Source of the DNA: Nocardioides sp. IC4_145 | GTDB lineage: Bacteria > Actinomycetota > Actinomycetes > Propionibacteriales > Nocardioidaceae | Assembly: GCF_011250565.1 (NCBI RefSeq) | Contig: NZ_JAANMS010000013.1 | Coordinates: forward strand, 17,238-81,237 | DNA length: 64,000 bases | Direction of reading: 5' to 3' | Shown here: positions 41,146 through 49,737 of the stretch, in pieces | How the letters are laid out: each line of letters starts with the position of its first letter | How positions within the stretch are numbered: the stretch's first letter is position 1 | The notes under the pieces: model-generated | Told to the model about the DNA's origin: nothing | Seen by the model: the letters and a program-made list of their open reading frames with translations, nothing else | Databases searched by the model: none | Translations under genes and position numbers: made by a program

Positions 41146-41765
41146 CCACCGCCCGCGACGAGATCCTGGCGCGGGTCCGCTCCGCCCTGTCCGGTGTCGA
41201 CCGCACGCCCCCGCTGGCTCCTGCGCCGCGGATCGCGGCGGTGCCCGACCTCGTGGGTCACTTCGCCGACCGCGTCGAGCACTACCGCGCCGTCGTGGAG
41301 CGCTGCGCCGCGGCGGACCTCGAGGCCACCGTGGCGGCCGCGCTGGCCCGGCATCTGCCGGCCGGTTCGGGCACGGTCGTCGTGCCGGACGGGCTGTCGT
41401 TCGACGTGCCGGGTGCCGTGGTCGACGGTGCGGCCGGGCCGGGCCTCACCGCCCTCGAGCTCGACCGGGTCGACGCGGTCGTGACCGAGGCCGCGGTGGG
41501 CGTCGCCGAGACCGGCACGATCGTCCTCGACCACGGCGCCGGCCAGGGTCGTCGTGCGATCACCCTCGTCCCCGACCGGCACGTGTGCGTCGTCCGCGCG
41601 GAGCAGGTCGTGCCCGACGTCCCGGACGCGCTCGCCCGCCTCGACCCGACCCGGCCGATGACCTGGATCAGCGGGCCGTCCGCGACCAGTGACATCGAGC
41701 TCGACCGGGTCGAGGGCGTCCACGGCCCCCGCACCCTCCACGTCGTGGTGGTCGACCCGGGCTGA
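41142..41765 (+). CDS. lutC: L-lactate utilization protein LutC
   Basis: The third subunit of the lactate oxidation system, 207 residues, consisting of one LUD domain (VTEAAVGVAETGTIVLDHG near 115; HVCVVRAEQVV near 148; GPSATSDIEL near 182). It lacks cysteine clusters. The GTG start is coupled to lutB. It completes the path from rhamnose to pyruvate encoded in this region. Confidence 0.9.
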   Translation: MTTARDEILARVRSALSGVDRTPPLAPAPRIAAVPDLVGHFADRVEHYRAVVERCAAADLEATVAAALARHLPAGSGTVVVPDGLSFDVPGAVVDGAAGPGLTALELDRVDAVVTEAAVGVAETGTIVLDHGAGQGRRAITLVPDRHVCVVRAEQVVPDVPDALARLDPTRPMTWISGPSATSDIELDRVEGVHGPRTLHVVVVDPG

Positions 41766-41778
41766 CCGCAGGACCCGG

Positions 41779-41807
41779 GGGCTGAGCCCGGACGCCGGGC
41801 TCAGCCC
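41779..41807. terminator. 13-bp bidirectional hairpin overlapping a stop codon
   Basis: Perfect arms 41779-41791 and 41795-41807 with loop ACG lie between lutC and the convergent VOC gene; the right arm includes the last codons of the VOC gene. Confidence 0.8.
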
Positions 41808-42196
41808 ATCGCGCTCAGGTCCATGTGCATGACCTCCCAGAGGTGCCCGTCGAGGTCGCGGAAGGACCCGCCGTACATCGGACCCTCGCCGGTGCGCTCG
41901 TCGGTGTCGGTCGCGCCGGCGGCCGCGGCACGCGTGCACAGCTCGTCGACCTCCTCGCGGCTCTCGGCGGAGAGGCAGATGAGCACCTCGGTGCCGGCGC
42001 CGGCCGACGTCGTGGCGTGGAAGGAGTGGAAGAACTCCTCCTGCAGCAGCATCACGTGGCACAGGTCGTTGAGGACCAGGCAGCAGGCCTTGCCGTCGCT
42101 GAACTGCTCGTTGAACGTGAAGCCGAGCGCCGACCAGAAGGCGCGGGCGCGCTCGACGTCGGCGACGGGCAGGTTCGGGAAGACCATGCGGCTCAT
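41801..42196 (-). CDS. VOC-superfamily (glyoxalase-like) protein
   Basis: A 131-residue single-domain VOC protein: FPNLPVADVERARAFWSALG at the N terminus and FRDLDGHLWEVMHMD near the end, with the usual paired beta-alpha-beta pattern. Such proteins include glyoxalases, dioxygenases and resistance proteins; the substrate cannot be told. ATG 42196 has AGGAG seven nt upstream. It is convergent with lutC and divergent from the fusion gene. Confidence 0.85.
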   Translation of the reverse strand: MSRMVFPNLPVADVERARAFWSALGFTFNEQFSDGKACCLVLNDLCHVMLLQEEFFHSFHATTSAGAGTEVLICLSAESREEVDELCTRAAAAGATDTDERTGEGPMYGGSFRDLDGHLWEVMHMDLSAMG

Positions 42197-42301
42197 GAGG
42201 GGCTCCTGGGGCTCGGGGAGTGGCTGGCCGTGCAGACCGGGGCGAGGTCGCGGACTCATCGCTGCGCGGCCCGCCGTCCTCCGCTACGCTCAGGAACAAA
42301 C

Positions 42302-42315
42302 AGTCACGCCTGACT
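42302..42315. promoter_or_regulatory. inverted repeat upstream of the fusion gene
   Basis: AGTCA (42302-42306) and TGACT (42311-42315) form a perfect 5-bp inverted repeat with a 4-nt centre in the divergent promoter region, a possible repressor site. Confidence 0.35.
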
Positions 42316-42361
42316 TTTTCTGACGTCGTCGGAGGGTCAGCGAGAGCGTCTTGGAGAGTGC

Positions 42362-45199
42362 ATGAGCGAGTCCGACCTGCCCACCCAGCTCGCGGGCTAC
42401 CCCCGCGTGGTCCGCGCCGGCGCCGACGTCGCCGCGCCGCTCGCGCTGGCGCAGGGCCTGGTCGCCGACCTCGCGCGGTACGCCGCGTGGGTCACGATGC
42501 ACTCCTCCTTCCGCGGCTCGCCGCCGGAGGTCGCGAGCGTGGGGGACACGTTCGAGGAGCAGGTCTCGCTCATGGGCATCCCGGCCGACATCGCGTGGAC
42601 GGTCGTCGAGGCGGAGGACGGCCTGGTGGCGCTCGACGGCACCGGCCCGATGGACCTCTCGCTCGGCCTGCGGATCAGCGTCACCGGCAGCGGTGACGCC
42701 GAGAGCGGCTCGGTCCGCGTCGCGGTCGAGGCCGGCATCGGCGGTGACCCCGTCGCGGGCCCGCTCGGCGCGACCGTCGCCGCCAGCGTCGAGGAGGCGC
42801 TGACCGAGTCGGCGACGAGGTTCGCCGTGCTCGCGGCCGAGCTCGCCGCGGACCCGGCCGTCTCCGCGGGCGGGCGGTTCCCCCGTCGTACCGTCGTCCA
42901 CGAGCGCACCGGCGCCCGCCTCGACCCGCGCACGCCCGTGCTCGTCGGCGTCGGCCAGGTCGCCCAGCGCGAGCCCGACCTCGGCGCCCCGAAGGACCCG
43001 GTCGCGCTCGCCGTCGAGGCGCTGCGCCGCGCCGGCGAGGACAGCGGCGCCGGCGCGCGCCTGCTCGCGGAGGCCGACGCGGTGTACGCCGTCGCGAGCG
43101 CCTCGTGGACCTACCGTGACGCCGCTGCACTCGTCGCCGAGGCGCTCGGCGCCCGGCCGGACGAGACCGCGATGTCGGCGCCGTACGGCGGCGACGCCGG
43201 CCAGGTGCTGATCAACACCGCCGGCCAGGCGGTCGCCGGCGGCCGCGCCGACGTCGTGCTGGTCTGCGGCGCGGAGGCCGGCGCGACGCTCGCCGCCGCG
43301 CAGAAGCAGGGGATCGACCTCGACTGGCCGTCCCAGCCGGCCGACGTCGCCCCCGACCGGGTCATCGGCAGCGACCGCGAGGCCAACAACGGGCCGGAGT
43401 CCGCGGCCGGGCTGACCGTGCCGGTCTACACGTACGCGCTGATGGAGTCCGCGGTGCGCGCCAAGGCCGGCGAGACGCCCGAGGAGCACCTGCGCACGAT
43501 CACCGGCCTGTGGTCGCGCTTCTCCGAGGTCGCCGCTGGCAACCAGCACGCGTGGCTGCCGCAGGCGTTCACGCCCGAGGAGCTCGCCACGCCCGACGGC
43601 GGCAACCGGATGATCAGCGAGCCCTACCCGAAGCTGCTGTGCGCGAACCTGACCGTCGACCTCGCCGCCGGTGTGGTGGTCGCCAGCGTCGCGGCCGCGG
43701 AGGCGCTCGGCATCCCCCAGGACAAGTGGGTCTTCCTGCACGCCGGCGCGGCGGCGTACGACGAGTGGTTCGTCTCCGAGCGCCGCGACCTCGCCGCGTC
43801 GCCGGCGATCCGGGCGGTCGGCGAGGCGGCGTTCGCGCACGCCGGGATCGGCCCCGACGACGTGCGCCACGTCGACCTGTACTCCTGCTTCCCGGCCGCG
43901 GTGCAGATCGCCGCGGACGAGCTCGGCTTCCCGCTCGACGACGCGGAGCGACCGCTCTCGGTGACCGGCGGGCTGACCTTCGCGGGTGGGCCGGGCAACA
44001 ACTACGGCACGCACGCCGTCGCGACGCTGGTCGGCCGGCTGCGCGAGGACCCGGAGTCCTACGGGCTGTCGACGTCCCTCGGCTGGTTCGTCACCAAGCA
44101 CGCGCTGGGGATCTACTCGGCGACCCCGCCGCGCTCGCCGTACCGCGCCCTCGCGCCGGTGCTGCTGCCCGAGCGCTCGCGCCCGGCCCTCGACACGTGG
44201 AGCGGGCCGGGCGTGGTGGAGGCCGCGACCGCGCAGTACGACCGCACCGGCGCGCCCGAGCACGCGATCCTCTCCGTGCTCACGCCCTCCGGGGAGCGGG
44301 TGCTGGTGCGGTCGGCGCAGCCGGAGGTGCTCGAGCAGGTCGTCGGCGGCGACCCGCTGCACCTGCCGGTCGAGGTGTCCGACGCCAAGACGTTGCGGTT
44401 CACCGGCAGCGAGCGGCAGGAGCTGCCCGAACCGCCGGTGCCGCCGGTGCTGACCGAGCGGCGGGGGCCGGTGCTGGTCATCACGATCAACCGGCCCGAG
44501 CGGCGCAACGCGATCGACCTGCGCACGGCGCAGCTGCTCGAGCGGGTCATCGACGCCTTCGAGGCCGACGAGACCGCGCGGGTGGCCGTGCTGACCGGCG
44601 CGGGCGGGACGTTCTCGGCGGGGATGGACCTCAAGGCGGCCGCCGCGGGGTCGTTCGCGCTGACGGACAAGCGCGGGCCGCTCGGCATCGCGGCGCTGCC
44701 GATCAGCAAGCCGGTCATCGCCGCGGTCGAGGGCCACGCGCTCGCCGGCGGCTGCGAGCTCGCGCTGGTCGCCGACCTGGTCGTCGCCTCGACCGGCTCG
44801 CAGTTCGGCATCCCGGAGCCCAAGCGCGGCCTCGTCGCGGCCGCCGGCGGCGTGCTGCGGCTGACCGAGCGACTGCCGCGCAACGTCGCCATGGAGCTCG
44901 CGCTCACCGGCAACCCGATGCCCGCCACCCGGATGGCCGAGCTCGGGCTGGTCAACCGGCTCGCCGAGCCGGGGACGGTGCTCGACGCCGCGCTCGCACT
45001 GGCCGACGAGATCGTCGCGAACGCGCCGCTCTCGGTCGCCGCCAGCCGCCGGATCGTGCTCGAGTCGCCGTCCTGGGCGCCCGACGAGGCGTTCGCGAAG
45101 CAGAGCGACCTCGCCGGGGTGGCCGTCATGTCCGAGGACGCCGCCGAGGGGATCGCCGCCTTCGCCGAGCACCGCGAGCCGGTCTGGAAGGGCCGCTGA
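42362..45199 (+). CDS. three-domain fusion: SRPBCC, thiolase-like and enoyl-CoA hydratase
   Basis: A single uninterrupted frame of 945 codons. Residues 1-175 resemble an SRPBCC lipid-binding or cyclase-like domain. About 188-690 is an acetyl-CoA acetyltransferase of the TDP1 type (PVLVGVGQ, VDLYSCFPAAVQ near 506, GGPGNNYGTHAVATL near 541, TKHALGIYS near 578); the usual nucleophilic Cys position reads PYGGDAGQ, so Claisen chemistry may be altered. About 700-945 is a crotonase with INRPERRNAID, AGMDLK and FGIPEPKRGL, including the hydratase glutamate. It may process consecutive beta-oxidation intermediates. GGAGAG precedes the ATG. Confidence 0.85.
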   Translation: MSESDLPTQLAGYPRVVRAGADVAAPLALAQGLVADLARYAAWVTMHSSFRGSPPEVASVGDTFEEQVSLMGIPADIAWTVVEAEDGLVALDGTGPMDLSLGLRISVTGSGDAESGSVRVAVEAGIGGDPVAGPLGATVAASVEEALTESATRFAVLAAELAADPAVSAGGRFPRRTVVHERTGARLDPRTPVLVGVGQVAQREPDLGAPKDPVALAVEALRRAGEDSGAGARLLAEADAVYAVASASWTYRDAAALVAEALGARPDETAMSAPYGGDAGQVLINTAGQAVAGGRADVVLVCGAEAGATLAAAQKQGIDLDWPSQPADVAPDRVIGSDREANNGPESAAGLTVPVYTYALMESAVRAKAGETPEEHLRTITGLWSRFSEVAAGNQHAWLPQAFTPEELATPDGGNRMISEPYPKLLCANLTVDLAAGVVVASVAAAEALGIPQDKWVFLHAGAAAYDEWFVSERRDLAASPAIRAVGEAAFAHAGIGPDDVRHVDLYSCFPAAVQIAADELGFPLDDAERPLSVTGGLTFAGGPGNNYGTHAVATLVGRLREDPESYGLSTSLGWFVTKHALGIYSATPPRSPYRALAPVLLPERSRPALDTWSGPGVVEAATAQYDRTGAPEHAILSVLTPSGERVLVRSAQPEVLEQVVGGDPLHLPVEVSDAKTLRFTGSERQELPEPPVPPVLTERRGPVLVITINRPERRNAIDLRTAQLLERVIDAFEADETARVAVLTGAGGTFSAGMDLKAAAAGSFALTDKRGPLGIAALPISKPVIAAVEGHALAGGCELALVADLVVASTGSQFGIPEPKRGLVAAAGGVLRLTERLPRNVAMELALTGNPMPATRMAELGLVNRLAEPGTVLDAALALADEIVANAPLSVAASRRIVLESPSWAPDEAFAKQSDLAGVAVMSEDAAEGIAAFAEHREPVWKGR

Positions 45200-45272
45200 C
45201 ACCACCTCGTCCCACTTCTCCGCCCGACGCCACGCGCTTGCTGGCGGCTGGCTGGCGGGCCGGTGTCCGGCT

Positions 45273-45342
45273 TGAAACGGACAGTTCGCCGCTCTGTAGG
45301 CACGTTGCAGCGTGCCTACACAGTGGGGAACAGTCCGTTACA
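45273..45342. repeat. 70-bp nested palindrome, copy 2
   Basis: The same length and layout as the element at 770. The inner stem TGTAGGCACG (45295-45304 with 45311-45320) is perfect and identical to copy 1. The outer arms carry three mismatches (TGAAACGGAC at the left, GTCCGTTACA at the right). It lies between the convergent fusion and FUSC-like genes. Confidence 0.88.
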
Positions 45343-45390
45343 AGCCCGCCCGGGCGCCCGGACGGTGCCAGCCGAGGCAGCACCAGCCGG

Positions 45391-46458
45391 TCAGGACCAC
45401 GCCTCGACGGCGCGCTCGAGGTTGACCCAGACGGCGGCGGCGGGCAGGTGCTTGTCGTCGGCGGAGGCGAGCCGCCAGACGAGCACGCCGAGCTCCTCGA
45501 CGGCCCGCTCGGCGTCGGCGGTGGGGACCGCGGCTGCGTCCTCCTCGACCGGGTCCTCCTCGGCGCTGCGGAGCATCGTGCCCACGGCCCGCATCGCCCG
45601 CGCGATCGTCTCGCGCAGCTCCTGGGCCGACTCGTCGTCGGCGTGCACGGCGGAGCGCTGGTCCGAGACGAGCGCCGAGACCTCGTCCACGCAGCCGGCG
45701 AGGCGCTCGAGCGCGCGGGCCTGCGCGTAGCGACGGTCCGCGGTCTCCGACCAGTGGCCGGCGCGCCAGTTGCCCCGGCGGGCGTCGTTCGCCTCGGCCA
45801 CGAGCGCGCGCAGCTGGCTGACGTGCGGCTCGATCCGGAGGCGCTGCCGCTCCCAGGCCGACTCGTCCAGCAGCTCGTCGGCGAGCAGCCCGTCCCCGAG
45901 CGCGTCGAGCTCGTCGGCCAGGCGGTGCCGCAGGCGGGCCTGCGCGCGGGTGACCGGGGTGAGCGGCAGCTGGGGCACCAGCGCGTTGACCACGATGGCG
46001 ACGACGGCGCCGAAGGCGGTCAGGCCGACGTACGCCGCGACGTACGCCTCCGGGTCGTGCCCGCCGATGACGAGCACGAACAGTGCCGCGACCAGCACCC
46101 AGCCGCCCATCGCGCCCAGCGGTCGCAGCCCGGCCAGCATGGTCGCCACGGCGATCGTGAGGGCCAGCGCGAGCCAGCCCGGCACGTCCAGCAGTCCGGC
46201 GCCGGTCGCCAGCGCGGCGCCGAGCGCGATCGCCGCGACGGCCTGCGCGGAGGTCCGCGCCGAGCCGATCACGCTCGTCGACATCGCGGCCGCGGCACCC
46301 ATCGGCGCGTAGTACGGGTAGTCGCCGAGCGGGCCACCGAGCGGTTGGACGAGCAGCCAGGCGAGCCCCGCCGCGGTCGCGGTCTTGAGCGCGAGCAGCC
46401 ACCGCGGGTGGGCCCACGACGCCGCTCGCGCGCGACGCCAGAGGTCGAGTGCGGGCAT
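45391..46458 (-). CDS. FUSC-like inner membrane protein
   Basis: A 355-residue protein with about five to six hydrophobic segments in residues 20-175 (LALTIAVATMLAGL, GGWVLVAALFVLVIGG) and a helical cytoplasmic C-terminal half. This resembles the aromatic acid exporter/FUSC group. The start is uncertain: ATG 46458 begins just before the first membrane segment, but there is no strong site. It is divergent from a small gene at 46541. Substrate is unknown. Confidence 0.7.
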   Translation of the reverse strand: MPALDLWRRARAASWAHPRWLLALKTATAAGLAWLLVQPLGGPLGDYPYYAPMGAAAAMSTSVIGSARTSAQAVAAIALGAALATGAGLLDVPGWLALALTIAVATMLAGLRPLGAMGGWVLVAALFVLVIGGHDPEAYVAAYVGLTAFGAVVAIVVNALVPQLPLTPVTRAQARLRHRLADELDALGDGLLADELLDESAWERQRLRIEPHVSQLRALVAEANDARRGNWRAGHWSETADRRYAQARALERLAGCVDEVSALVSDQRSAVHADDESAQELRETIARAMRAVGTMLRSAEEDPVEEDAAAVPTADAERAVEELGVLVWRLASADDKHLPAAAVWVNLERAVEAWS

Positions 46459-46540
46459 GCCCCCACGGGTACCCGCCCCGTCCCACCCGTCACCCGGCGG
46501 GGTGAGCATGGTCACACCGCGATCGAGGCACGGTGGGACC

Positions 46541-46831
46541 ATGACCTCGGGAACCCAGGCCGGCCCGGTCCGGCTGCGCACGCTCGCCCGCGAGGACCGG
46601 CGCGACCGGCCCGCCTTCTGGTACGACGAGGCGGGTGCGCCGCGCGACGACGTGGAGGCGGTCGCGGAGGTGCTCGCCCACCAGGGCTACGACCTCGACG
46701 CGATCACCGGGTGGTTCACCCGGCCGAACGCCGGCCTGCCCGGCATGGCCGCCCCCGTCGACCTGCTCCCCACGCACGTCGGGCGGGTCCTCGCCCTGGC
46801 CGGCTCCGACCGGCCCTGCGGTCGCCCCTGA
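46541..46831 (+). CDS. small protein with DUF2384-like C-terminal motif
   Basis: A 96-residue protein. Its second half (AITGWFTRPNAGLPGMAAPVDLL near 56-78) resembles the WL-x-PNPALGG-x-P-DLL motif of the MbcA/ParS antitoxin domain DUF2384. No RES-domain toxin lies beside it, so it is an orphan or only a distant relative. ATG 46541 is chosen because the upstream frame overlaps the divergent FUSC-like gene. Confidence 0.55.
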   Translation: MTSGTQAGPVRLRTLAREDRRDRPAFWYDEAGAPRDDVEAVAEVLAHQGYDLDAITGWFTRPNAGLPGMAAPVDLLPTHVGRVLALAGSDRPCGRP

Positions 46832-46852
46832 CGCTCGGCCCGCCGGAGCTGC

Positions 46853-46906
46853 CGACTCGGCGCGCCGGGAGTGGCGACTCGGCGCGCCGGGAGTGGCGAC
46901 TCGGCG
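46853..46906. repeat. 22-bp tandem repeat, 2.5 units
   Basis: The unit runs 46853-46874 and is repeated exactly at 46875-46896, with a partial third copy to 46906; the core CGACTCGGCGCGCCGGGAG contains the palindrome GGCGCGCC. It lies just before the CoA-transferase gene. Confidence 0.85.
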
Positions 46907-46931
46907 GCGGGGGTCGTGCTTGGATCGGCGG

Positions 46932-47717
46932 ATGGACAAGGTGATGGCGTCGGCCGCCGAGGCGGTGGCCGACATCGCGAGCGGGTCGACGGTGGCGGTC
47001 GGCGGGTTCGGGTTGTGCGGGATCCCGTCGGTGCTGATCGAGGCGTTGCTGGAGGCCGGGGTCGACGAGCTGGAGGCGGTGTCGAACAACGCCGGCGTCG
47101 ACGACTGGGGCCTGGGCCGCCTGCTCGCGGCCGGGCGGCTGCGGCGGATGGTGGCGTCGTACGTCGGGGAGAACCGGGAGTTCGCCCGGCAGTACCTCGC
47201 CGGTGAGCTCGAGGTCGAGCTGACCCCGCAGGGCACGCTCGCGGAGCGGATGCGCGCGGGCGGCAGCGGGATCCCGGCGTTCTTCACCGCGACCGGGGTC
47301 GGGACGCAGGTGGCCGACGGCGGGCTGCCGTGGCGCTACGACGCCGAGGGCAACGTGGTGAAGGCGTCGCCGCCGAAGCAGACGCAGGTCTTCGAGACCG
47401 CCGAGGGGTCGAAGGAGTTCGTGCTGGAGCACGCGATCGTCGCGGACTTCGGGCTGGTGCGGGCCTGGAAGGGGGACCGGCACGGCAACCTCGTCTACAA
47501 GGACGCGGCGCGGAACTTCAACCCGCTCGCCGCGATGTGCGGGCGGACCACGATCGCGGAGGTCGAGGAGCTGGTGGAGCCCGGGGAGATCGACCCCAAC
47601 CACGTCCACACGCCGGGGGTGTTCGTGCAGCGCGTGGTCGCGCTGACCCCCGAGCAGGCCGCCGACAAGCGGATCGAGAAGCGGACCGTGCGAGCACGCC
47701 AGGAGGCGCAGGCATGA
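46932..47717 (+). CDS. scoA: 3-oxoacid CoA-transferase subunit A
   Basis: The alpha subunit of a succinyl-CoA:3-ketoacid-type CoA-transferase, 261 residues, which moves CoA to acetoacetate or a related acid. The family N terminus [22 protein letters not shown] (18-39) and the end [20 protein letters not shown] near 196 are clear. It is coupled to subunit B by ATGA. Exact acid substrate is not readable from sequence. Confidence 0.9.
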   Translation: MDKVMASAAEAVADIASGSTVAVGGFGLCGIPSVLIEALLEAGVDELEAVSNNAGVDDWGLGRLLAAGRLRRMVASYVGENREFARQYLAGELEVELTPQGTLAERMRAGGSGIPAFFTATGVGTQVADGGLPWRYDAEGNVVKASPPKQTQVFETAEGSKEFVLEHAIVADFGLVRAWKGDRHGNLVYKDAARNFNPLAAMCGRTTIAEVEELVEPGEIDPNHVHTPGVFVQRVVALTPEQAADKRIEKRTVRARQEAQA

Positions 47718-48352
47718 GCTGGAGCCGCGAGGAGATGGCCGCGCGGGCCGCGAGCGAGCTGACCGACGGGTCCTACGTCAACCTGGGCATCGGGTTGCCG
47801 ACGCTGGTGCCTAACTACGTCGCCGACGACGTGGAGCTGGTGCTGCAGAGCGAGAACGGCATCCTCGGCGTGGGCGCCTACCCGGTCGAGGGCGAGGAGA
47901 GCCCCGACCTGGTCAACGCCGGCAAGGAGACCGTGACGGTGCGGCGCGGGGCGAGCTTCTTCGACTCCGCGACCAGCTTCGGGATGATCCGCGGCGGGAA
48001 GGTCGACGCCGCGATCCTCGGTGCGATGCAGGTCAGCGCGGCCGGCGACATCGCGAACTGGATGATCCCCGGGAAGATGGTCAAGGGCATGGGCGGCGCG
48101 ATGGACCTGGTCCACGGCGCGAAGAAGGTGATCGTGCTGATGGAGCACGTCGCCCGCGACGGGTCCTACAAGATCGTCGAGGAGTGCTCGCTGCCCTACA
48201 CCGGCCGCGGCGTGGTCCAGCGGATCATCACCGACCTCGCCGTCATCGACGTCGTGCCTGCCGCCGAGGGCGGGGGCCTGCGGCTGGTCGAGCTCGCCCC
48301 GGGCGTCACCGAGGACGAGGTCCGCGAGAAGACCGAGCCGCCGCTGCGCTGA
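47714..48352 (+). CDS. scoB: 3-oxoacid CoA-transferase subunit B
   Basis: The beta subunit, 212 residues, carrying the catalytic glutamate in [11 protein letters not shown] near 46-56. Also typical are [14 protein letters not shown] near 20 and [15 protein letters not shown] near 127. With subunit A it could activate ketone bodies or keto acids for the acyl-CoA functions nearby. Confidence 0.92.
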   Translation: MSWSREEMAARAASELTDGSYVNLGIGLPTLVPNYVADDVELVLQSENGILGVGAYPVEGEESPDLVNAGKETVTVRRGASFFDSATSFGMIRGGKVDAAILGAMQVSAAGDIANWMIPGKMVKGMGGAMDLVHGAKKVIVLMEHVARDGSYKIVEECSLPYTGRGVVQRIITDLAVIDVVPAAEGGGLRLVELAPGVTEDEVREKTEPPLR

Positions 48353-48369
48353 CGCGGCAGGATCGGCGC

Positions 48370-49734
48370 ATGCCGACACGCCCCAGGACCACCACCACGC
48401 TGACGCCCCTCCCAGCGGGCGAGCACGGCCTGCTCGCCGCCCGGCCGGGACCGGACCTGCCCGCGGCGGGGTACGCCGAGACCGAGCTGGTCGCGGCCGG
48501 GACGGCGCCGTCGTACGCCGCGGACGCCGCCGGGCTGCCGCAGGACGGGCGCTGGTCGCTCGTCGAGCGGGACCGCGCCGACTTCGCGACCCGCGTCCTG
48601 CTGCGCGCGCCGGTCGACCCGGCGGCGTACTCCGGCACGCTCGTCGTCGAGTGGCTCAACGTCAGCTCCGGCACCGACGCGGCACCGGACTGGACCTACC
48701 TGGCCGAGGAGGTCGTCCGCGGCGGGCACGCCTGGGCCGGCGTCTCCGCGCAGCACGTCGGCGTCATGGGCGGCGTCTCCGCGGTCGGGCTCGGCGGGCC
48801 GAGCGCGGGGCTGCGGGGGCTGGAGCGGTACGCCGCGCTGCACCACCCGGGCGACGCCTGCTCCTACGGGATCTTCGGCGAGGTCGCCGGCGCGCTGGTC
48901 GACCACCTCGCCGGCGGCCTCGGCGCGACGACCTGCCTGCTGGCGATCGGGGAGTCGCAGTCGGCGTATGCCCTGACCACCTACGCCAACGGCGTCCAGC
49001 CGCTCACGGGTCGCTTCGACGGCTTCCTCGTCCACTCCCGCGGCGGCGCCGCGATGCCGCTGGGCGAACCGGGGGCCGCCGTCGACATCGGCGTCTTCCG
49101 CAACGACCCGCCGACGCGGATCCGCGACGACCTGGCCGTCCCGGTCGTCATGGTGCAGACCGAGACCGACCTGACCGGACGGCTCGCCTACCTGCCGGCC
49201 CGCCAGCCCGACGCCGAGCGGGTGCGGCTCTGGGAGGTGGCCGGGACGGCGCACGCCGACAAGTTCCAGATCGGCGACTTCGAGGACTACCTCTCCTGCC
49301 CGCGGGCGGTGAACCGCGGCCAGCAGGCGTACGTCGTGCGCGCGGCGCTGCGGCACCTCGAGACGTGGGCGCGGGGCGGGACGGCTGCGCCGACCGCCGA
49401 GCGGCTCGAGGTGGTCGACGGACGGTTCGCGACCGACGACCTCGGCAACGCCCGCGGCGGGGTCCGCACGCCCGCGGTCGACGTGGCCGTCGAGGTGCTG
49501 TCGGGCGACACCGAGCCCGGCGCGCCGGTGATCTGCGAGCTGTTCGGCAGCACGGTGCCGCTCGCGGCGGAGCGGGTCGCGGCGGCGTACCCGGAGCTGT
49601 CGGCGTACCTCGCGGCGTACGAGCGGGCCACCGACGCGGCGATCGCAGCAGGCTTCGTGCTGCCCGAGGACCGGGCCGAGCTGCTCGCGGAGGCGCGGGT
49701 GGACGAGGTCGCCGCGGCCCTGGGCGGCGTGTGA
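48370..49734 (+). CDS. alpha/beta-hydrolase domain protein
   Basis: A 454-residue protein of a long alpha/beta-hydrolase-domain family (PF20091-like). The probable nucleophile elbow is GESQSAYALTTY near 197, and the late histidine may be in GTAHADKFQ near 298. No secretion signal is seen. It begins 17 nt after scoB, so it is probably in the same transcript. An ester or lactone substrate is likely, but not identifiable. Confidence 0.75.
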   Translation: MPTRPRTTTTLTPLPAGEHGLLAARPGPDLPAAGYAETELVAAGTAPSYAADAAGLPQDGRWSLVERDRADFATRVLLRAPVDPAAYSGTLVVEWLNVSSGTDAAPDWTYLAEEVVRGGHAWAGVSAQHVGVMGGVSAVGLGGPSAGLRGLERYAALHHPGDACSYGIFGEVAGALVDHLAGGLGATTCLLAIGESQSAYALTTYANGVQPLTGRFDGFLVHSRGGAAMPLGEPGAAVDIGVFRNDPPTRIRDDLAVPVVMVQTETDLTGRLAYLPARQPDAERVRLWEVAGTAHADKFQIGDFEDYLSCPRAVNRGQQAYVVRAALRHLETWARGGTAAPTAERLEVVDGRFATDDLGNARGGVRTPAVDVAVEVLSGDTEPGAPVICELFGSTVPLAAERVAAAYPELSAYLAAYERATDAAIAAGFVLPEDRAELLAEARVDEVAAALGGV

Positions 49735-49737
49735 GCC

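Noticed and set aside
42290..45205. 971-codon minus-strand frame opposite the fusion gene
   Set aside because: Arg/Gly/Val-rich mirror frame with no family; all three plus-strand domains are convincing.
45271..45282. TGAAACGGACAG as a further LacI operator
   Set aside because: It is part of the 70-bp palindrome's outer arm and lacks the second half of the operator.
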